This document shows positions 1 to 6,145 of a DNA stretch of 6,145 nt, piece by piece (the stretch's first letter is position 1; the number at the start of each line of letters is the position of its first letter). Location: contig JAIRWZ010000094.1 of assembly GCA_031268615.1 (NCBI GenBank), positions 1 to 6,145 on the forward strand, in the 5' to 3' direction. The DNA is from Actinomycetes bacterium. GTDB lineage: Bacteria > Actinomycetota > Coriobacteriia > WRKU01 > WQUG01. The position numbers and the translations under genes were made by a program. Below the pieces are notes generated by a model that worked only from the letters and a program-made list of their open reading frames with translations, searched no databases and was not told the origin of the DNA.

Positions 1-45
1 ATAGTAAAGTACAGTCGGGAAAAGAAACATATGGGAAAACAGTAA
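1..45 (+). CDS. possible C-terminal tail of an upstream gene (partial, unidentified)
   Basis: Reading from base 1 there are 14 open codons ending in TAA at 43-45, giving a short, very basic tail (IVKYSREKKHMGKQ). The stop lies directly against the atpB ribosome binding site, as expected for a preceding operon member. Many atp operons have a small membrane protein (AtpI family) here, and a charged cytoplasmic tail would fit one, but nothing in these residues identifies the family. A second frame, bases 3-56 ending in TGA, is also open for 17 codons, so even the frame is uncertain. This could equally be untranslated leader. Confidence 0.3.
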   Translation: MVKYSREKKHMGKQ

Positions 46-56
46 AGGAGGGTTGA

Positions 57-893
57 ATGTCAGCAACTGCGGAAGCATACACCGGACCGCTGGGGGAATT
101 AAAAGAAGGCGTCGAACACCTGCTTAAAACCTTGGATCCCTTATCGGTCTTTGGGAATCGTTTCCATCCCACACGCATTGCAAGTTTTGGGGAATGGACC
201 TTGTCAATCAACACGGTTTATTTCCTTATCAGCGCTATTGTCGTGGTATGGATTGGCTTTGCCGTGGCGAAGCGCATGTCCATCGTGCCCAAGGGTCGTC
301 TTATGAACGCCTTTGAGTTCCTGGTCGAATTCGTGCGCAATAACGTCGCCAATATCATTAAGCATGACCAGCGTAAATACGAACCGTTCCTGCTTACGTG
401 TTTTTTCTTCATTCTGATTAGTAATCTAATTGGTTTGATTCCGGGCGTACATCCGGGCACGGGTATCATTGGCGGGACACTGGCGCTGGCGATTACCGTT
501 TTGGTTTATTTCAACGCGGTCGGCATGAAGGCAAAAGGCGGCTTGAAATACTGGTTAGGCTTGGTACCTAATGGCGTACCAGTCTGGTTAGCTCCGATTA
601 TTTGGATTATCGAGTTCGTATCCATGCTCTTGCGCCCCATTACGCTGGCGCTGCGATTGTTCGCCAACATGTACGCCGGGCACATCATTTTGGGCATCTT
701 TGGATTGCTTACGGGTCTGTTCGCCGAAGCGACACTGATTCATCATTCAGGCGCACTGATTGCCGCGTCACCGGCATGGCTGCTTTTGCTCATCGCGATG
801 TACGTGCTGGAGCTCGTCGTCGCGTTTGTGCAGGCTTATGTATTTTCGCTGCTTACGGCAGTCTATATTGACGGCGCCGTTAGCGGGCATTAG
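57..893 (+). CDS. atpB: F1Fo ATP synthase subunit a (proton channel/stator)
   Basis: Subunit a is the membrane stator protein that provides the two proton half-channels beside the c ring. The protein has 278 residues, a normal length. Hydrophobic helices lie near residues 51-71, 110-131, 137-153, 176-192, 194-225 and 237-270. The family signature LRLFANMYAGH is at 199-209: Arg200 corresponds to E. coli aArg210, the essential arginine facing the c-ring carboxylate, and Asn204 to aAsn214. His209 and Glu252 occupy the positions of E. coli Glu219 and His245, the swapped arrangement found in most bacteria and mitochondria. Gln259 matches E. coli Gln252. The ATG is preceded by GGAGGG at 47-52, four bases away. 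It is the first gene of the visible operon, followed by the longest intergenic gap. No frameshift or missing key residue is seen. Confidence 0.98.
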   Translation: MSATAEAYTGPLGELKEGVEHLLKTLDPLSVFGNRFHPTRIASFGEWTLSINTVYFLISAIVVVWIGFAVAKRMSIVPKGRLMNAFEFLVEFVRNNVANIIKHDQRKYEPFLLTCFFFILISNLIGLIPGVHPGTGIIGGTLALAITVLVYFNAVGMKAKGGLKYWLGLVPNGVPVWLAPIIWIIEFVSMLLRPITLALRLFANMYAGHIILGIFGLLTGLFAEATLIHHSGALIAASPAWLLLLIAMYVLELVVAFVQAYVFSLLTAVYIDGAVSGH

Positions 894-969
894 CAAGAAA
901 AAGTGAAGTGAGTACGCCCAGACCTGTATGGACGCGCTCGCTTAACGAAAAGTTTTGAAAGGAAAGCGC

Positions 970-990
970 GGTTCTTCAAAGGGAAGAGCC
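970..990 (+). promoter_or_regulatory. stem-loop upstream of atpE
   Basis: GGTTCTTC (970-977) can pair with GAAGAGCC (983-990), giving eight base pairs including one G-T wobble around a five-base loop AAAGG. It ends ten bases before the atpE ribosome binding site. No T-run follows, so it is not an intrinsic terminator. An alternative or neighbouring 6-bp helix, CGCGCT (933-938) with AGCGCG (965-970), would compete only at base 970. A role in mRNA stability or in keeping the atpE start accessible is inferred. Confidence 0.45.
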
Positions 991-1000
991 CACTATTGCA

Positions 1001-1006
1001 AGGAGG
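1001..1006 (+). promoter_or_regulatory. strong ribosome binding site of atpE
   Basis: AGGAGG ends nine bases before the ATG at 1016 and perfectly matches the anti-Shine-Dalgarno core. It fixes the start of the unusually short c subunit. Upstream in the same frame no ATG, GTG or TTG occurs before the TGA stop at 956-958. A strong site is expected because about 10-15 copies of c are needed per enzyme. Confidence 0.85.
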
Positions 1007-1015
1007 AAACATATC

Positions 1016-1207
1016 ATGCAAGCTTTTGCTTATCCGCTGTCCGTTTTGGGCGCCGCATTCGCGATTTCACTGTTGGGGCAGGTGGCCGCGAAATCTATCG
1101 CGCGTCAGCCGGAAGCCGGTAGCACGATTCAGACGGTATTCATTTTGGGCGCCGCCTTTATCGAGGCGCTGACGCTCCTGAGCTTCGTTCTGAACCTGAT
1201 TGGTTAG
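1016..1207 (+). CDS. atpE: F1Fo ATP synthase subunit c (rotor ring), unusually short
   Basis: Subunit c forms the rotating membrane ring that carries protons. The protein is a helical hairpin: helix 1 at about residues 7-29, the polar loop ARQPE at 29-33 that touches gamma/epsilon, and helix 2 at about 37-62. Glu50 in FIEAL is the proton-carrying carboxylate. The Na+-binding residues of Ilyobacter tartaricus c (Gln32, Ser66, Thr67) align with Ile17, Ala51 and Leu52, so proton coupling is likely. At 63 residues it is shorter than the usual 70-90: it has almost nothing before helix 1 and ends right after helix 2. The helix-1 GxGxGxG repeat is replaced by Gly12, Ala14, Ala16 and Ser18. The start is secure because the frame has no upstream start codon. 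Stem-loops flank the gene on both sides. Confidence 0.96.
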   Translation: MQAFAYPLSVLGAAFAISLLGQVAAKSIARQPEAGSTIQTVFILGAAFIEALTLLSFVLNLIG

Positions 1208-1220
1208 TCGCGTGGCGACT
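1206..1220 (+). promoter_or_regulatory. stem-loop at the atpE stop codon
   Basis: AGTCGC (1206-1211) and GCGACT (1215-1220) pair perfectly over six bases around the triloop GTG. The stem includes the last two bases of the atpE TAG stop and lies 16 bases before the atpF ribosome binding site. No T-run follows, so a full terminator is unlikely. It could protect the 3' end of an atpE message or cause partial attenuation, which would suit the high c to low b ratio; this is inference. Confidence 0.45.
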
Positions 1221-1236
1221 CTGACGTACGAAGCAT

Positions 1237-1243
1237 AAGGAGG
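1237..1243 (+). promoter_or_regulatory. ribosome binding site that sets the atpF start
   Basis: AAGGAGG ends seven bases before the ATG at 1251, an ideal spacing. The in-frame GTG at 1245 would be only one base from this site, too close for initiation, so the ATG at 1251 is the better start. Confidence 0.85.
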
Positions 1244-1250
1244 TGTGTCG

Positions 1251-1859
1251 ATGAAGAAAGTAGTCTTTGGGATGGGAGCCTTTGCGCTGCTGGTAACACC
1301 AGCTTTGGCGTATGCCGCCGAAGCTGCCGAAGAAGCCGCCGAGGGAGGCGGACTTATGAGCACGCCTATCATCCCGACAATGACCGAGTTCATCCCAATG
1401 CTGATTGCCTTTGCGGTAGTCGCATTCGTGTTGATGAAAGTTGTGTGGCCTCGTATTTTGGGCGTTCTGGACGAGCGTGCCGAGAAAATCGAAGGCTCAC
1501 TGAAGAAGGCTGAAGAAGCCAAGATAGAGGCGGAAAACATTCTGGTAGAGTACGAGGCGAAACTTGCCGATGTGCGCAAAGAGGATGCCCGCATTGTCGA
1601 AGCCGGGCGCAAAGCCGGGGAAGTTGCGCGTAAGGAAATTATTGATCAGGCCAATGTGGAGGCCGCTGGTATTATTGAGCATGCGAAAGGTTCTATCGAG
1701 GCTAGTAAAAAGGCTGCCGAGGACGAGCTGCAAAGTCGCACAGCTGAATTAGCAGTTGCCATCGCGTCACGGCTCATTCAGGCAAAGATTTCACCGGAAG
1801 AAGACGAGCGTCTTATCAACCAATACATAGCAGAAATGGGTAGTTTCCATGTTAACTAA
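1251..1859 (+). CDS. atpF: F1Fo ATP synthase subunit b (peripheral stalk) with signal-peptide-like N-terminus
   Basis: Subunit b forms the stator stalk, anchored in the membrane beside subunit a and reaching up to delta and alpha. From the ATG at 1251 the protein has 202 residues. Residues 1-22 look like a signal peptide: two lysines, a hydrophobic stretch, then ALA/AYA sites suitable for cleavage after residue 20 or 22. An Ala/Glu/Gly linker follows to about residue 34. The usual b membrane helix spans about 45-66 (IPMLIAFAVVAFVLMKVVWP), and a long charged Ala/Glu/Lys-rich helix, probably a coiled coil, runs from about 72 to 178. The C-terminal part (SRLIQAKISPEEDERL and on) resembles the delta-binding end. 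No delta-like domain is fused to it. The gene overlaps atpH by 11 bases. An in-frame Met36 has its own good ribosome binding site and would give a 167-residue protein of classical b length. Confidence 0.95.
   Translation: MKKVVFGMGAFALLVTPALAYAAEAAEEAAEGGGLMSTPIIPTMTEFIPMLIAFAVVAFVLMKVVWPRILGVLDERAEKIEGSLKKAEEAKIEAENILVEYEAKLADVRKEDARIVEAGRKAGEVARKEIIDQANVEAAGIIEHAKGSIEASKKAAEDELQSRTAELAVAIASRLIQAKISPEEDERLINQYIAEMGSFHVN
1343..1358 (+). promoter_or_regulatory. possible internal translation start in atpF
   Basis: GGGAGG (1343-1348) lies seven bases before an in-frame ATG (1356-1358, Met36 of subunit b). Starting here would skip the signal-peptide-like segment and the Ala/Glu linker, leaving the membrane helix intact. 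The purine run also encodes Glu-Gly-Gly-Gly, so it could resemble a ribosome binding site by chance. Confidence 0.4.
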
Positions 1860-2130
1860 CACTGTTGAAAGCAGAGCTGTTGTGGCTGAAGTGGTTACCG
1901 CGTATCCTCTCAGCGACAAGACTCGCGATCATCTGGTTGAGAAACTTTCATCTGCCTTACGTCGGCCGGTAGAGCTGGATGAACACCTTGACCCGCAGGT
2001 CATTGGTGGTATCCGGATTAATGTTCTGGGCCGTCTGTTCGACAGTACGGTTGCCACCCAACTGCATGAATTGCAGTTGAACTTGGCTTCGACGATTTCG
2101 GGGGGAGGCGCCCATGGCCGAAGCGATTGA
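1849..2130 (+). CDS. atpH: F1Fo ATP synthase subunit delta, C-terminal domain only
   Basis: Delta normally sits on top of F1, with an N-terminal six-helix domain gripping the alpha N-termini and a C-terminal domain binding the end of b. This protein has 93 residues against the usual 175-185. Residues 11-80 match the C-terminal domain: [18 protein letters not shown], then the strand around VELDEHLDP (41-49), then the conserved IGGIRI turn (52-57) and FDSTVATQL helix (64-72). In the last element the usual D-G-S-V has become D-S-T-V. The N-terminal domain is absent, and the frame cannot be extended because a TAG lies at 1828-1830, just upstream. No good ribosome binding site precedes the ATG, and the first 11 bases overlap the end of atpF, so translation probably depends on atpF. 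The last ten residues (Gly/Ser-rich) coincide with the atpA start region. Confidence 0.88.
   Translation: MLTNTVESRAVVAEVVTAYPLSDKTRDHLVEKLSSALRRPVELDEHLDPQVIGGIRINVLGRLFDSTVATQLHELQLNLASTISGGGAHGRSD
2104..2108 (+). promoter_or_regulatory. ribosome binding site of atpA inside atpH
   Basis: GGAGG ends five bases before the atpA ATG at 2114. It lies in a purine-rich run that also encodes the Gly-Gly-Gly near the end of delta, so one sequence serves both as coding sequence and as initiation signal. Confidence 0.75.
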
Positions 2131-3748
2131 TACCGCCGGCCTGAGCGCCGTTCTGGAGAGAAGTGTTGAGTCCTTTACGCCCGACCTGGTCGTGCATGAG
2201 GTGAATATCCCCACCGAAGAGCAGTGTCTGCGAGTCATTGACTCGTTTCAACCTGACTTTGATTTTCGCGAGGTAGGAAGCGTCATCCAGGTGGGTGACG
2301 GAATCGCCCGCGTTACCGGACTGCCCAGCGCCATGCAGGGCGAACTGTTGGAATTCGTCGCCCAAGATGGGCGCGTAGTTTCGGGGTTGGCTCTGAATCT
2401 GGAAGAAAATAACATTGGCGCCGTGCTGACCGGAGAAGTGGACGCTATTAAGGAAAACGATTTGGTGTATTCCACCGGGCGTCTGGTTGACGTGCCGGTC
2501 GGACATGGCTTGCTGGGTCGTGTTGTTGACCCGCTGGGTACGCCACTGGATGGCAAGGGTAAAATTGAGTTTGAAGCTCGTCGTCCCGTAGAGTTTCGCG
2601 CCCCCGGCGTCATCGAACGTCGCGGTGTGCATCAGCCCCTGCAAACGGGTTTGTTGGCCGTTGACTCGATGATTCCCATCGGGCGCGGACAGCGCGAACT
2701 GATTATTGGTGACCGTCAGATTGGCAAGACGGCTATCGCCATCGACACCATCATCAACCAGCGCGACACCGACGTGATTTGCGTCTATGTCGCCATCGGG
2801 CAGAAAGCGTCCACGGTTGCGGGTATTGTCGAAACTCTGGAGTCCTACGGCGCCATGGACAAGACAATTGTCGTGTCTGCCGCCGCGTCGGACTCTGCGC
2901 CCATGCAATACATCGCTCCGATGGCCGGATGCGCCATGGGCGAGTATTTCATTTACAATGGCGCGGATGGAAAGGAAGCGAGTGCGTCCAATCCTGGACG
3001 TCATGTGTTGTGTATTTACGACGATTTGAGCAAACAGGCGGTGGCCTATCGTCAGATGTCACTGACCTTGCGTCGCCCCCCTGGTCGTGAGGCCTATCCG
3101 GGCGATGTGTTTTACCTGCATTCCCGTCTGTTGGAACGCGCGGTGAAGCTGTCTGACGCCAATGGCGGCGGATCGCTGACAGCCCTACCGATTATCGAAA
3201 CCCAGGCAGGCGACATTTCCGCCTACATTCCGACTAACGTAATCTCGATTACTGACGGTCAGATATTTTTGCAGTCTGACCTCTTTTTCCAGGGTATTCG
3301 TCCCGCCATCAACCCCGGCATTTCGGTGTCACGGGTAGGAGGCGACGCTCAGATTAAGGCGATGAAACAGGTCGCCGGGTCTCTACGTCTGGACTTGGCG
3401 CAGTATCGTGAGATGGAAGCCTTCGCGCAGTTTGGCTCTGACCTGGACGATACGACCAGACAAATTCTGGCTCGTGGCGCCCGCGTTGTCGAGCTGCTAA
3501 AACAGCCGCGCTATGCGCCGATGCCGATTGAAAATCAGGTCCTTTCTATTTTTGCGGTGAACAAGGGTTTTGCCGATGAGGTAGAGCCGGAAAAAATCGC
3601 AGAATTTCGCGATGAACTGATTGAGTTTATGACGTCGAGCAATCGGGATTTGATGCGCCGCATTGCACAAGAAAAAGAACTGGGCGAAGAACTGCAAGAC
3701 GAGCTGATTGAAGCCATAACCACCTTTGTTGCTGGGTTTGACGAGTAG
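2114..3748 (+). CDS. atpA: F1 ATP synthase subunit alpha, with two insertions
   Basis: Alpha forms half of the alpha3beta3 head and binds nucleotide at non-catalytic sites. The protein has 544 residues, longer than the usual 502-515. The beta-barrel domain begins near residue 54 ([14 protein letters not shown]). The P-loop GDRQIGKT is at 199-206 and Walker [10 protein letters not shown] at 299-307. [14 protein letters not shown] at 397-410 holds Arg407, the arginine finger reaching the beta catalytic site (E. coli Arg376). The C-terminal helical domain runs to residue 544. Extra length lies in two places. Relative to E. coli alpha there are about 24 additional residues between Phe21 and Gly55, right after the N-terminal helix that normally docks on delta. 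Another 12 lie between GEYF (276-279) and YDDLSK. The ATG follows GGAGG by five bases and overlaps the atpH end by 17 bases. Confidence 0.98.
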   Translation: MAEAIDTAGLSAVLERSVESFTPDLVVHEVNIPTEEQCLRVIDSFQPDFDFREVGSVIQVGDGIARVTGLPSAMQGELLEFVAQDGRVVSGLALNLEENNIGAVLTGEVDAIKENDLVYSTGRLVDVPVGHGLLGRVVDPLGTPLDGKGKIEFEARRPVEFRAPGVIERRGVHQPLQTGLLAVDSMIPIGRGQRELIIGDRQIGKTAIAIDTIINQRDTDVICVYVAIGQKASTVAGIVETLESYGAMDKTIVVSAAASDSAPMQYIAPMAGCAMGEYFIYNGADGKEASASNPGRHVLCIYDDLSKQAVAYRQMSLTLRRPPGREAYPGDVFYLHSRLLERAVKLSDANGGGSLTALPIIETQAGDISAYIPTNVISITDGQIFLQSDLFFQGIRPAINPGISVSRVGGDAQIKAMKQVAGSLRLDLAQYREMEAFAQFGSDLDDTTRQILARGARVVELLKQPRYAPMPIENQVLSIFAVNKGFADEVEPEKIAEFRDELIEFMTSSNRDLMRRIAQEKELGEELQDELIEAITTFVAGFDE

Positions 3749-3763
3749 GGTGGTTGGAGAATT

Positions 3764-6083
<2,320 letters not shown>

Positions 6084-6101
6084 AGGGAAGGGGCTGAAGG
6101 T

Positions 6102-6145
6102 ATGGCACGATCCCTGTTGGTTGAAGTGGTATCGCCGGAAGCGAC
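6102..6145 (+). CDS. atpC: F1 ATP synthase subunit epsilon, 5' end only
   Basis: Epsilon binds the foot of gamma and can restrain ATP hydrolysis. Only 14 complete codons lie in the window, encoding MARSLLVEVVSPEA. This matches the typical epsilon start, a first beta strand followed by a TPE or SPE turn. The position directly after atpD, 18 bases on, is the expected one. AAGGGG (6088-6093) lies eight bases before the ATG, and a GAAGG sits immediately before it. The gene is cut by the window edge, not broken. Confidence 0.87.
   Translation, partial: MARSLLVEVVSPEA

Noticed and set aside
908..958. Short GTG-started frame of 16 codons in the atpB-atpE gap
   Set aside because: It has no good ribosome binding site and no recognisable content; most likely untranslated leader of atpE.
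955..983. TTGAAA as a possible -35 element upstream of atpE
   Set aside because: At 17 bases downstream the sequence is AAAGGG, not a -10 element; no internal promoter can be supported.
970..990. Stem-loop as an intrinsic terminator after atpB
   Set aside because: No T-run follows it, and the next operon gene starts 25 bases later.
1207..1250. GTG at 1245 as the atpF start
   Set aside because: It lies one base from the AAGGAGG site, whereas the ATG at 1251 has the normal seven-base spacing.
1067..1612. Reverse-strand open frame (181 codons) opposite atpE/atpF
   Set aside because: It is rich in Ser, Thr and Ala with no recognisable domain, and is antisense to two well-supported genes; a shadow frame.
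2100..2105. Run of six G near the atpH end, where a +1 slip would fuse delta to alpha
   Set aside because: The atpA frame is indeed +1 relative to atpH, but atpA has its own ATG and GGAGG, G-runs slip more often in other directions, and no stimulatory structure is evident.
2018..3004. Long reverse-strand open frame (328 codons) opposite atpA
   Set aside because: It lies wholly antisense to the clearly real atpH/atpA genes, its translation resembles no family I know, and such shadow frames are common opposite codon-biased genes.

Overview
The window is one continuous stretch of an F-type (F1Fo) ATP synthase operon, all on the + strand, in the classical bacterial order atpB-atpE-atpF-atpH-atpA-atpG-atpD-atpC (subunits a, c, b, delta, alpha, gamma, beta, epsilon). 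The first seven genes are complete. The last, atpC, is cut by the window edge after 14 codons. The first 45-56 bases may be the tail of an upstream gene, but two frames are open there and the identity cannot be settled.

Organism: a bacterium of moderate GC with strong AGGAGG-type ribosome binding sites. The beta subunit carries the variant REGTDL, and alpha has a YNG...[11 protein letters not shown] region. From memory both resemble actinobacterial sequences, and a signal-peptide-like start on subunit b would suit the Coriobacteriia side of that phylum. This placement is an inference of low to moderate confidence.

Layout: atpB (57-893) is followed by the largest gap, 122 bases, which holds a stem-loop and a perfect AGGAGG before atpE (1016-1207). 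A second stem-loop begins at the atpE stop codon. atpF (1251-1859), atpH (1849-2130) and atpA (2114-3748) overlap one another. atpG (3764-4660), atpD (4671-6083) and atpC (6102 onward) follow with gaps of 10-18 bases. Subunits a, c and b form the membrane part. Protons pass between a (Arg200) and the c ring (Glu50), which turns gamma and epsilon inside the alpha3beta3 head. Subunits b and delta hold the head still.

The catalytic parts look fully functional: P-loops in alpha and beta, the beta catalytic Glu188, the alpha arginine finger Arg407, DELSEED, the a-subunit arginine and the c-subunit carboxylate are all present. The unusual parts are in the stator and rotor. Delta is only 93 residues and keeps just the C-terminal domain. 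Alpha has about 24 extra residues just after the N-terminal helix that normally docks on the missing delta domain, plus a 12-residue insertion near Walker B. Subunit c is only 63 residues, with Gly-Ala-Ala-Ser in place of the helix-1 glycine repeat. Subunit b has a signal-peptide-like start and a well-placed second start site at codon 36. I see no promoter, terminator, mobile element, CRISPR or RNA gene.
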